From contig NC_052018.1 in NCBI RefSeq assembly GCF_015832195.1, positions 112,439,966 to 112,503,965 of the forward strand: a DNA stretch of 64,000 nt, written 5' to 3'. Origin of the DNA: Motacilla alba alba (lineage: Eukaryota; Chordata; Aves; Passeriformes; Motacillidae). A program made the translations under genes and the position numbers. Numbering within the stretch: the first letter of the stretch is position 1; every line of letters begins with the position of its first letter. Positions 1-10,207 of this stretch are shown piece by piece. The notes beneath the pieces were generated by a model, which worked only from the letters and a program-made list of their open reading frames with translations, was not told the origin of the DNA and searched no databases.

Positions 1-887
1 CTCATTCTTTATTCCTGGGACATGCACTTGAGAGGGTGTGTTTTATAATCATGTCTGAATATAATAGACTCCAAAATGGATTTCTTTCTACAGCTGTGCA
101 CAGCTTAGGGATTCCAGGTCACAACAAACTGAACAAATATTTCCTTCAGGTTCAGTCCTCTGTGCTTTTGAACCCCCAATTTCTCTTCACATTTCAGGTT
201 CAACCAACTGAAACTAACAGCAAGCCCTTGATCACACAGAAATAAAACTGGTAAAGCTGAATTTTTGCATTGTTTACCTGCACGACCACTAAAGGAAAAC
301 TCTACGTTAGCCTAAATATGTCTGAGCAACTTAACAAAGCAGTTTAGTGGTCAGGACCAACATGAGTACTTGGACAAGTTTTACATAGTTTGGATTCCAA
401 TGTGACAATTATTACAAAACTTGGGTTATTTTTTTCCTCAGACTTGAAGAGAAGAAATCAACTTTTTCATTTCCCAGCCACCCAAAAGGGCTGAGCTGAT
501 GCAGGCTGTCAGCTGTGGCAATGCCTTATAATGGGGATGTCCACTGAGGCAAAGGGATAATCATGTCCCAGAGGCTTTTCCCAAAATCTCCCTCTGCCAT
601 AGTGACAGCACCAGTTTCAGCACAGCATCAGCACATCCTATGGTCCAGCATAAATTCCATTGTCATTGAACATTCCAGTTTATTGTCAATATTACTTACC
701 TTTGACCATTCTTGCTAAAAAAACCTTACTTTTAGGGAGGAAAAGGAAAAATGAAAAACAGCTATGGACATAATAGACTCCTTAAGTTCTTCTCCTACCC
801 CTCCATTTTCCTTGCACCCTCACACTCCTTTCCAGCCATATAATACATCCAAAGTATTACACAGGTGTCTACTTAGAACTACTCAGA
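1..887. other. Unique noncoding DNA, no gene recognised
   Basis: This is mixed-composition sequence with only short open frames and no recognisable protein family, RNA gene or repeat consensus. It ends at the small inverted repeat described separately. No regulatory function can be supported from the sequence. Confidence 0.6.
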
Positions 888-924
888 TTTTCCAGCTGGA
901 AGGTCTTATATTCCAGCTGGAAAA
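888..924. repeat. Perfect 14-bp inverted repeat with nested E-box palindromes
   Basis: Arm 1 is TTTTCCAGCTGGAA (888-901) and arm 2 is its exact reverse complement (911-924), with a 9-bp spacer. Each arm contains the 12-bp perfect palindrome TTCCAGCTGGAA, centred on the E-box CAGCTG. The unit is therefore both a direct and an inverted repeat. It could be a bHLH-type binding site pair or a small local inversion or duplication. The structure is read directly; any function is inference. Confidence 0.85.
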
Positions 925-1404
925 TCCTTTGAGTCTCAATCATTTTTTCAAGAAAAACAAAAACCTTATTGGGAAATTAAAACAAAATCCTGTTGCTTAT
1001 GATCAGCTGGCTGTTCAGTGGAAAGACATAAAAGCCTGAACAGGCATGAAGCACTGGGAAGAGATAACACTGGAGACATTCAGATGCTGACAGGCATCAG
1101 GGGGGCTCTGCAGGCTGTCCCAATCCTCTCCATAGCTACAGCTCAAGTTGCCTCTTATTAAAGGCTTTGACTGGCTGTCCCTGAGATTTGGCCATAGATT
1201 TTATTGGCCTGCTCCTGCCATCCATGAAACTGATGGAAACTCTACTTTAAATGCTCTGCAACAGCACACAAAGTTCTGCAAAGATATGCATGGAAGCACT
1301 TCCAAAGTGGGCACCAAGGCTGGAGGAGGAAGGTACAGCTCCAGCCTCCTCATGGCCCTCAGGGCTTTGTGAAGGATCCTGACAGCAGCAGAACAGCCTC
1401 AATC
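925..1404. other. Unique noncoding DNA
   Basis: No gene, RNA or repeat consensus is recognised between the inverted repeat and the CR1 fragment. The open frames present are short and resemble no family I know. Confidence 0.55.
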
Positions 1405-1815
1405 ACTGACTGCAGGTGACTCAGGATCTTGTCCAGGTGGGTTTGGGATGTCTCCAGCCAGGGAGACCCCACAGCCTCTCTGGGCAGCTGTTCCAGTGCC
1501 GCGCCACCATCAAAGTAAAGAAGCTCTTCCTCCTGTTAAGGTGGAACCTCCTGCGCTTCAGTTCATGGCCATTGCTCCTCATGCTGTCACTGAGCACCAC
1601 TGAGAAGAGTCTGGCACCTTCCTTGGCACCTCCTGGAGATATTTATGTGCACTCACGTGATCCCCTCTCAGTCCTCTTTTCTCCAGACTAAACAGACCCA
1701 GTCTCTCCTCAAAAGAGAGATGCTCCAGACCCCTTATCATCTTTTTGACCCTATGGTGGATGATCTCCAGAAGCTCTTTGTCTTTCTTGAATGCAGATCC
1801 TCAATTTGCACTCTT
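1405..1815 (-). mobile_element. CR1 LINE fragment, 3' portion, minus strand
   Basis: Read on the plus strand, this block follows the reverse complement of an avian CR1 3' region. In order it carries the segment for CTCTCTGGGCAGCTGTTCCA, the AAAGTAAAGAAG block, the CACTGAGAAGAGTCTGGCAC block, the GATCCCCTCTCAGTC block, the TCTCCAGACTAAACAGACCC block and a degenerate CTCCAGAAGCTCTTTGTC block. The last-named block is the most upstream part of the element, so it is 5'-truncated, as most avian CR1 copies are. The extreme 3' tail (short octamer repeats) is not evident. The many mismatches suggest an old copy. The overlapping plus-strand open frames (1416-1691 and 1645-1959) are therefore antisense repeat sequence and not genes. 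Exact borders are approximate. Confidence 0.9.
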
Positions 1816-4800
1816 ACTTTGATTGCAAAGGTATTCCTGATCAATTCTTTTCCACAAGGGCCCTCCACAGAACATACACTTTCCATAACACTACAACTGG
1901 TTTATTTAGGGTTATGGCCTCCTAATTTTAAGCAGCACCACTATGTTGGTATTCTGTAGTGTGGAGAACTCTCTTGGCAAAGGGATCTTCCCTCCTCACA
2001 GGAAACAGCTATTTATGAAAAAAAAATACTTTCAGGTGGAATAACTAAGCCTGGATTGAGAGGGTGTCTGTTATCTGTAGCAAAAGAAGCGTACAGTACT
2101 TGTGTATGAATGAGACCTACAATTTCACACTCTTTTTGTTAAATACAAGAAAATGGCTTGTTTGTTGTGTTGTTTTCTGGGAGGATTTTTTATGCATACT
2201 TAATTCATTTCAGTCTTTCGATTAAAGACTACAATTTGTTTTAAAGAAGTGAACTTGGTAGGTTTTACAGGAGGCTGTCATCTGGGCAACAGATCTAGGG
2301 CTTTGGATATTCACCCGATTATGAAGCATTAAAATCTGCCTCAGTGTTGTAGCCACCCTGCCACAGACACCAAAAATGTGACTAGCATGGCAAGAGAGGT
2401 GTGTGGAAGAAAAGTGGATGTGGTGTGTGGATTTAAAAGGTTTTGGCACCACTTTCAAGGTCTGCGACAAATTTATAAAATTTGTTTTATTACCCACATT
2501 TATGGTGTTGCTGAGTGAACTACTGATTTATTTAGGTCCTCTGCAACAGATTTTCAAATGTGAGTTCAGCTATGAAATACAATAATACCTCAATAAATTA
2601 ATTACTTGTGTCAGAAATGGAGGAGGAAGCAAGGAAGCTGTCATGGGACAGGTGCTCATGTTTAAAAAACAAGATTAATTGCTACAAAACACTACCAAAT
2701 GGAAAATTAACTTTTAATTAATCTGGGAACTGGGCACACAAAACCCTGTGGAATGAGCACCATGACCTAAAAATTAAGGAACCCAAACAACAATAATAAT
2801 ACTTATTTTTTGATTCCAGGTGAAGGTTGATAGAATAGGATGCAAGAACTGCAGCACAGAGACTCTCAGAACTCTTGATTCAAGAGCCCACCCTGGTGCC
2901 CAAGCAGAAGTTCCAAAAGGCTGATAAATCAGGACACACCCCTGGGCACCGACTCCATTTCAATAAGCCTTATGGAACTGTTTGGGGCTCTGGGCAGGGA
3001 AGCTACACAGACACGAGCTGTTAAAGGACCACCTGCTCCAGATGAGAGCTCTTGGCCAGCTTTATTTTCTAGTGTGGACCTGGCCAGTGTGAGATGAGAG
3101 ATGCAAAGATGCTATCCTGTTCAGCTGTGTGGAATGAAGGGATAAGAAGGCAGCTCTGTAGATAAATTCACCACATGAAGTTATTTAAGTGCTGTAAGAA
3201 GGAGGCAAGACTTCTTCATGGGTTTTCAGGAGTGCTTAGTTTTCTAAATCCTTCAGATTTGCATGAGAGCTGGGACTCAAAATCACTTCTGAGATGTCCA
3301 GAGTCATGTATGCTTTACAAAAGCTCTGGTCTGCGGTGATTGCCTTAAGTCACACCAGGAATGAATCCAGCTCTCCCAAAGCCCAGCATAATACTTAAAA
3401 CCAGTTTACTCATTGCTAAGCCTGCATCCCTCCTTCCTTGACTTCAGCATGGAAACATTTCAAAGCTCTGAAGCCCCTTGCAGCCTCCTGCTGCAAACCC
3501 CCACACTCCTGATGCCTCCTGGTTCAACGCCAGCAAAGGGAATGTCAAGTGTTAGCCCACATCAGGACTGGGACATGGACTTCTTAGTCCCAATAAACTT
3601 CTCAGATGAAATTTTCACTATCCTGCTTCAACCCACGGAAGCTTTGCCTCAACCTGTGCTGGTGCCAGGATTTCACAATTCCCGTTTTACCCCAAAAAAC
3701 AAAGGCTATGTCTCCAAGATTTATTATTTTTTTAAACAGGCAGTAGAACAGCAGCAGCCACCACAGAGTTGGACATTTCACAGCCCACGGAAGGGGGCTG
3801 GCAGCAGCAGCTGGTGTTAACTGCAGAATTGCAGAGGGGCTACTTAACAGGAGCTACTTAGCCTGGCACTTCAGGCACAGAGCTATTTCTGCCACAGACG
3901 CTGGAAAAATGTATTTGCCAACTAAAATAATCCAGGAAGGTCCCTTATGCCCAAGCAGAGCTAAGGAAAACAGCATCTAACATCTTCCACAGAGAATCAC
4001 AAAACCAGAAAATATTCTTGACATCTGGGATACTCAGGGTGAAATTCCCGCCCTGTGGAAGTCAACACCAAAATGCCCATTGAGTCAAAAAGGGCCAGGA
4101 TTTCATTTTCAGATTCCACAAATAGTCTTACTTTGGCTCAGGATGAAGGACCGGGACGGCCAAGTAAGCAGCACAATCCGTTCCTGAGTAAGAAGAATAG
4201 GCCAAATTCAACAATACTGCAAGCCCTGCAAGCCTCACTTACATCAGGCCTGGACCAAACCCAACGCCTTGTCTTGTTCTGCGGCGTTAAGCAACAGCTG
4301 CTCTTGGATTCGCGATCCTCATTCACAGCGCTGCTACCGCAAATCCAGAGCAGGAAGCACAATCTTCCTAGATGGCTCTTATTCCAGGGGCAAAGAGTCA
4401 CTGGGATGCCACTCAAGAGGGCATTTTAGGCTTGCAAGACAAGAGAACTGCCCAGAAAACTTGTACTATGGAAAAATCTTGGTCAAGATATTACTTTTCC
4501 ATGAACAAGTGCCAGGAGGTTTTGTGGAAGCTGTGTTTCCTCTGGGAATTGAAAGTATTGCCTCTGCTGTCATCATTCTCTGGTGGTCTGCTTAATGAGG
4601 TGCTTCTGCCGATGGCATCCCAAAGCGCGCCGTTCCCAATCCGTGGTCTGGGTCACGGATCCCCAGGGTGCCGGCTGGCCTCCTGTGCCACTGTCACCCT
4701 GCGTGGCACCGCCCTGGCTCACGCAGATGCCTGTCTCCCTTCTGAGCAGTCTCCACTGGCACGTGTCTGACAGGGCTCCACGAACGAAGCAACCAAGAAT

Positions 4801-7800
4801 GTGCAACAGTCCCCGGCTGCTTTATCTTCCCAACGTCCTAAAGCACAGGAAAACCTGCTCCACACCAAAGAGACAAAATTCATCCAATCCTGCCAACACA
4901 TCCACCAACATTACAGGGGAAACTCCAGGAACCCCACAACTAAATTCCTGCAGCTGGAGAATCCCAGAATCTGCTCAGTTCAATGTGAACCTGGCCTAAA
5001 ACAACCCAGCCTGTGGGGTTACTTCAGATTTTGTGGGTATGGCTGGGTATAGACTCTCACTTGGCCTCCCCAACACAACTAGACGTGAGGCAGAAATAGT
5101 TTTGGCCATAGCAGAGATCAAATGTCACCTGGACACCATAGAACTACATTAGAATGTCAGATGCAGCCAAAATTACAGCAGATTAAGAAAAGGTTGGGAA
5201 GAATTAGATACAAAAGTGAATGAAATGACCAGGAAAGTTCTCTGAAGTCTTTCTCTTGGAAAAGAACTATTATTTAAATTCTTGGGTAGCATTTATTCTG
5301 CAGAGCAGTGAACAGAAACAATGGGCTCATAAAAAAAAAATCAGGCATGTTTTGATTATATTTAGATAACGTAATACTCCTGAAATAACTCTCACATAAA
5401 CAGAAAGCCTCCTGGCTCTAATGGTGTTATTTTAACCTACATCACACAAAAGATGCTGAAGATTTTTTCTAATATGAGATAAAAGCAAACAAGATAAAAA
5501 TATTTGGCTTTGGCTTTTTCTGCCTTTTCCTTAGGGAACAGCCAAGATTATCTGTGTGCTGGACAAAGGGATGCCAGCACTAATGCTTACTACATTGATA
5601 TTTTTCCATAATACTTGGAATGTCAACAAGACAGGATAGGCTTGTGAAATGTAACTTTATTTCTCAGCTTGGCAGCAGCATCCCTGTGTCAGACACGGAT
5701 TGTCCTCCCCATTCTGCTCCCATCCCAAGGCTCTGAGTAATGGCCCTGTTCTCTCTCCATGATCCATTTTACCTGCACAGTGGGGAAGTGGGGCTGGATG
5801 TCACTGGGTACACTATGGGAGCCTCACTGTCAGACAAAGCTTCTGACTGCTGCTGGAAAATGAGTCACAATGAGCACAAACAACAAGCATCAGAGGAAAA
5901 CATTACAGGTGTCCCAAATTTGGCTACACGAGTCCAGCTTTGTTTCTAAAAAGCAGGAATGTGTGTTTTCCTTTGGAAGCTGCAACGAGGTGCAGTGTGG
6001 CCAGGTTGGTATCACAAAGAGTGCCCACAGAATTAGGCATCTTTCTAATGAACTGCTGATGCTGAGGGGGAGAAACACAACGAGCAGCTCAGCAGAGACA
6101 GCTCAGCAGAGAGCAGCCATGCCTGAGTCCCCAGCACCTTTACTGCCCTCGCTGGGTACGTACTGCGTCATTCCCCATGCGGCTGAAGCCAGAGGCTCAG
6201 GCAGACTGAACTGAGCCGTAGCTGGTGTTATGGCAGCACAACATCCTGACAAAATAGCCCAGCAAAGCCCAAATCCAGGCCAGTGCTAGGGAGAGGAAAG
6301 GCCAGGATTTTCCTTTTCTAATTACTTCCCTTGCCTGGGACAGTTCCTGTAACAAACAGTTACAGAGATCCCTTTCAGTCCCTTTGGGCCCATCCCCTGC
6401 TCCAGCTCACACCGCAGCTGTGAGACCTCCTTGAACAGTCTCTGCCAACCAGCCACACCAGGAACACCCCCACCAAAGACATCCTGCTCCTCCCGTGCTC
6501 CACAGAGCCTTATCAAGGATATTCCAATGCTCCCAGGAGGTCTGCAGAGCACCCACATCTGTACAGGCCTGAGGGCACACAGGAGGCTCTGCCTGGAGCC
6601 TCCCAGCTGGCTTTGAGGTTTTGCTGTGCTTCAGATAGGCATGAACCACTCAGGTGCTTATAATAATTAGAACTCAACCTCCAAAACCTGTTGAGGTTCA
6701 CCCATCTCTGCACATGACCATCTATACACAGTGCCCAGAAACCTGCCAACACCAGCAGCAAGCACACAGGACCTGACTCACTGCCAACACTGGTAAACAC
6801 GTCCTTTCTTAGCCACTGAGGAAACCAACCCTTCTGGAAAAATCTCCTCTTTGGAATAATTCATTCATGCAGTCCTGCAATATTGTTGTTCAGGATCTAA
6901 TCAAACCCTGTTATTTTATCTTAATTAACGGAGCTACATTATAAGCTCAGCTACCTGTACCCTCAAAGAGAAATGTTCAGAAAGGCAATAGTTAAAGAAA
7001 ATTAGTACATGCTCTTATCGCTAATTTTAACAACAAAAAACCAAGCAGAGTTTTTAAAAGTACATTAAGCTTAATTTCAAAATACATTGTTTGCTAAACA
7101 CATATAATTCTGTTTCTGCCAACTGGTGTCATAAGGATAAAAATTACACATGCCTTTCTGTTACCCTGGAGAAAACCCCAACATGAAACACTGCTGAATC
7201 TGTGGGTGGTTTCTCACCAGTGAGGAGAGACACCAGTGCTCACAGACCAGGAATAGCTGCCCTCTTGCAAGCGTGGTGGGGTCTGTTTTCCCAGCCTCGG
7301 CCTTTGGGTCTGAGAGTTACCGAGGATTTTCCATCCCGACTTTTGATTCAAATCAAGTCCAGATGGTACCACTCGGAGTCAGCGTTATCTGGAGGCCTTT
7401 CAGTGGCTGCTAGAGCTAAAAAGGTTTTGAGGTTAGGAGGGGTCAATCCGATACCCTGAACAAGAGCAGTTCACCCCACCACTCCTGCACCAAACCCATG
7501 CCAGACAGCCAAGCCACAGAAGAGCTCATCCAAACTTGTCTGGAAGACCATCAGGGCAGCTGGACTGGACAGAAGCACGCTACCAGATCCAGGAAACTAC
7601 ATTTGCTCTGTCTGGTATCAATATTACAGAACAGCTCTGCTGTGCGGGTCAGGGTCGGTCCCTTTCTTCTTGACTTCCTAAAACTCAAGTGCACATAAAG
7701 GAGACCAAAGAAAAACATCAGAATAAAATGCTGAAACTGTTTCTAAAGACCAGAAATAAATCCCAGTTTCTTAAAGGATTTTTTATTTCTCTATTTTTTT

Positions 7801-9189
7801 ATTTTCTCAGCTAAAGCAAATCCTGTTCTTATCATTTCCCACTTTTTCAGCTCTATTCTTTGGGGACTTTTTACTTTATTTCAAACAGCTCTGAGGTTTT
7901 GGACAGCCTGACAGTGCTGAAAGACACTAAATTTCTTTTGTGCTTTGTGTTTCCAAAATTTGGTAAGCTTTGAAAATTACAGAATGATAACAGCAAAAAT
8001 GGGTCGTGACACCACCTTCCACATGGAAACGGGAATATCAGAGTCACCTAAACAGGCACAGGCATTTACAATACCAAGGAATCTTTCCTTCTGCATAACC
8101 AAAATCCATCAGGAAAGGGGAAGGAGAGATTATTTCCTTTCCCTTTTGTAAGCCCCCTACTTAGCTCAAGCCTTTGCAAACCATGGAATATTGTGCTGAT
8201 TTATTCCCAAACAGTTTTAGAAGTCACAGAAATGACCAGGAAAACCAGACAGATTGCTTCCCTGGAAGCTGTGCTCCACCAGCCTGGCTAAATAAAGGAA
8301 TTCCAATCCAGTTGTTATGGTAATGGCTGTAGGCAGGGAACCAGAAGTCTCTGGTCCGCCAGTGGCTGACCCGAGGCGTCCCCAGAAGCACCAGCTTCTG
8401 TGGCTCTGCGCCACGAATCCTGAGAAGCTGCAGATGTGCAGCCTGAGCTCCCGAACTGCCCAGCTCACAGATGTGCTCACTACTAACTCAAACATTCACC
8501 TTTAATACCTGCCCTCAGGCACAGCCTGCTGAAAAGCACTCTTCCAAGACTTCCTTCCTACTGTTCCCATGGGCCACTGTTTTCCACATAAGAGCCACCA
8601 CCGATCTTTTTAACTGGCCTCTGTCCCATCTCCGGGGTCTGTGCCCTCAAACCAGCCTGGTACTCAAGCAGGTGCTGAACTTTCCAGGCAAAGATCGTTT
8701 TTCTGAAGTCATCCATGCAATATTCAACATTTATATGAAGAAATCTAAGCACATTCCAGGTACCACATGAAATCATAGCCTGAGAGGAAGGACACACATC
8801 CAGCCACAGCTCCCTTTAGCTGCAGTCATGTGGCTGCAAATGAGAGAGCACCAGTTATTTCATCCCCCTCAGTTATTTCACTATTAGTAGCACTATTCCA
8901 CCATGCACAGAGATTTAATTCCATCACAGTCTATATTCTCAGGGAAACAGATCCCTCCAACACGAAATTAAGGAAATTCAGGATATTTACTTATCAAAAA
9001 CCAATAAAAAACTTACTTTTGGCATCAAGTATTTCCCTCCTTAACATAGCAAAAGGTTTAAGAACACACTCGATTTTCAGCACATGCAAAGTCCTCATGA
9101 CACAACTGCTTAAATCAATACATTTGCTTAAATGCCTTCATAAATTAATATCAGGATAAAAATTCATTCTGAGTGGAAATTTGGCAAAG
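1816..9189. other. Unique noncoding DNA, about 7.4 kb
   Basis: No exon of a recognisable family, RNA gene or interspersed repeat is seen. The open frames at 3413-3820 and 4055-4429 are the longest on the plus strand, but they match nothing I know and are overlapped by frames on the other strand. A short tandem-like duplication (CAGCTCAGCAGAGA twice) lies near 6085-6112. The stretch at about 6880-7140 is AT-rich with several TAAT or TTAATT cores and could be regulatory, but this is weak. Confidence 0.5.
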
Positions 9190-9194
9190 ACAAT
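9190..9194. repeat. 5-bp target-site duplication, left copy
   Basis: ACAAT directly precedes the TG start of the solo LTR and is repeated exactly after its CA end at 10203-10207. Five-base duplications are typical of several retroviral integrases. Confidence 0.85.
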
Positions 9195-9289
9195 TGTTGG
9201 GGGTTAGGATTTTTCCTTTTCTTTCTTTCTCTCATGGGATTTGTCCCATCTGTCACTAAGAGACAATAGTGACCAGTACTTAAGAGAGA

Positions 9290-9298
9290 TATATAAAA
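9290..9298 (+). promoter_or_regulatory. TATA box of the solo LTR
   Basis: TATATAAAA lies 95 bp inside the LTR, downstream of a short AT-poor leader and upstream of the CpG-dense part. This is the expected place for the core promoter at the U3/R junction. Transcription would run rightward. Whether it is still active cannot be told from sequence. Confidence 0.65.
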
Positions 9299-9894
9299 AG
9301 GCCAAGGTGTGGAAAGGGTGCAGCTGGTCCTCTCTTACCTGTGGAGTTTTCTCTTTGGAACGGCAAGATACCCGAGATTTTGGCTGGGTGGTGAGGGACT
9401 GGGCTCGGCTCCTCTCACTCTCTTGCTGTCGGCATCAGAGGAGAACTGTCGAGCTGTTGTTTACTGAGGGGAGAATTCACTGCCACCGCTGGAGCCCAGC
9501 CCCATCCTGCTTCTTCCTTACTGCAAGCCAGGCTCTGCTCCTAAGAGCAGCTCTTGCACTGGGACCTCATTAACACCCAGCCTCACTGGAAGGGATCCTC
9601 ACCTCTCAGGGGAAGCCCCGGCCCCGGGAGTCCCTCTCCTCTCTGAGGGAGCCTCTCCAGGCCGCGTTCCGGAGCCGGGCCGCCGCTGCCCGGCCGTGCT
9701 GTCCCTCTGCCCCTGCTCCGGGGGGTTTTCACTGCACTGCAACCCCACGCCCCGGCTCCTACCGGAGCTGCAGAGCTCCTGCCGCGTTTCCTGCGGCCCC
9801 TGCCCTCCCGGCTCCCTGCGAGGTTCCCCTGGGCCCGTCCGTCGCCGCCCGGCCCGGCCGCCATCGCCGCGTGAGGGAGACGCGCCCGAGCCGC

Positions 9895-9909
9895 AGCGCC
9901 CCCTGCTGG
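9895..9909 (-). promoter_or_regulatory. CTCF-like motif within the LTR
   Basis: AGCGCCCCCTGCTGG, read on the plus strand, matches the reverse complement of the vertebrate CTCF core (CCASYAGRGGGCGCT type) across the whole core. The orientation given is that of the canonical motif. Binding is inferred, not shown. Confidence 0.6.
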
Positions 9910-9946
9910 AGCGGGGAGGCGCCGCCCCGCCCGGCCGGCAGCCAGC

Positions 9947-9960
9947 AGCGCCCCTGGTGG
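9947..9960 (-). promoter_or_regulatory. Second, one-base-shorter CTCF-like motif
   Basis: AGCGCCCCTGGTGG lies 52 bp after the first motif, in the same orientation. It has the GGTGG end of the consensus but four C residues where the core has five, so it may be a weakened site. Confidence 0.4.
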
Positions 9961-10032
9961 CCGCGCCCGGAACTGCAGCGCAGGGAACGCGGCCGGGAGC
10001 GGCTGGGGCCGGGCTCTGCCCTGGGGGGCTGC

Positions 10033-10054
10033 CTGTCTGTCTGTCTGTCTGTCT
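10033..10054. repeat. CTGT tetranucleotide microsatellite
   Basis: About five and a half copies of CTGT sit in the 3' third of the LTR. Length variation between individuals is likely. Confidence 0.9.
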
Positions 10055-10202
10055 ACCCTATTACACAGTGTAAAGAACTGCTGCTCCTTTTCCCACACCT
10101 TTGCCTGACAGCCCTGTGATTTCAGAGTTATAATAATTCCAAGGGAAGGGGGTAACACTTTCTCCCACCTTCCTTGGCAGACATGTCTTTCAAACCAAGA
10201 CA

Positions 10203-10207
10203 ACAAT
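10203..10207. repeat. 5-bp target-site duplication, right copy
   Basis: ACAAT immediately follows the CA end of the LTR and is identical to 9190-9194. Confidence 0.85.

Larger units (their letters stand above)
9595..10025. promoter_or_regulatory. CpG-dense island inside the solo LTR
   Basis: CpG dinucleotides are packed across this interval (for example CGTCCGTCGCCGCCCGGCCC near 9837), in sharp contrast to the AT-rich flanks. It lies wholly within the LTR borders, so it is part of the mobile element and not the promoter of a host gene. An automated CpG-island or promoter call here would be misleading unless the LTR is masked first. Confidence 0.8.
9195..10202 (+). mobile_element. Solo LTR of an avian endogenous retrovirus
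   Basis: The 1,008-bp element begins TGTTGGGG, ends CCAAGACA (TGT...ACA termini) and is flanked by ACAAT on both sides, which fixes both borders. A TATA box lies about 95 bp in, so the promoter reads on the plus strand. The centre is extremely GC- and CpG-rich, followed by a CTGT microsatellite and an AT-richer tail. No internal retroviral genes, primer-binding site or second LTR adjoin it, so it is a solo LTR, the usual product of recombination between two LTRs of one provirus. The 5' part resembles LTRs I associate with songbird genomes, but I cannot name the family. The 5-bp duplication fits ERVL-type or some class I elements better than six-base ERVK types. The retained CpGs and intact duplication suggest a fairly recent insertion. 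The 213-residue minus-strand frame across it is an artefact of GC-rich DNA. Confidence 0.88.

Noticed and set aside
1416..1959. Two overlapping plus-strand open frames (91 and 104 residues)
   Set aside because: Most of the DNA is a CR1 fragment lying on the minus strand, so these are antisense repeat translations.
3990..4030. GAGAATCACAAAACCAGAA looks like a degenerate CR1 tail
   Set aside because: No further CR1 blocks follow in the expected order, so it is left uncalled.
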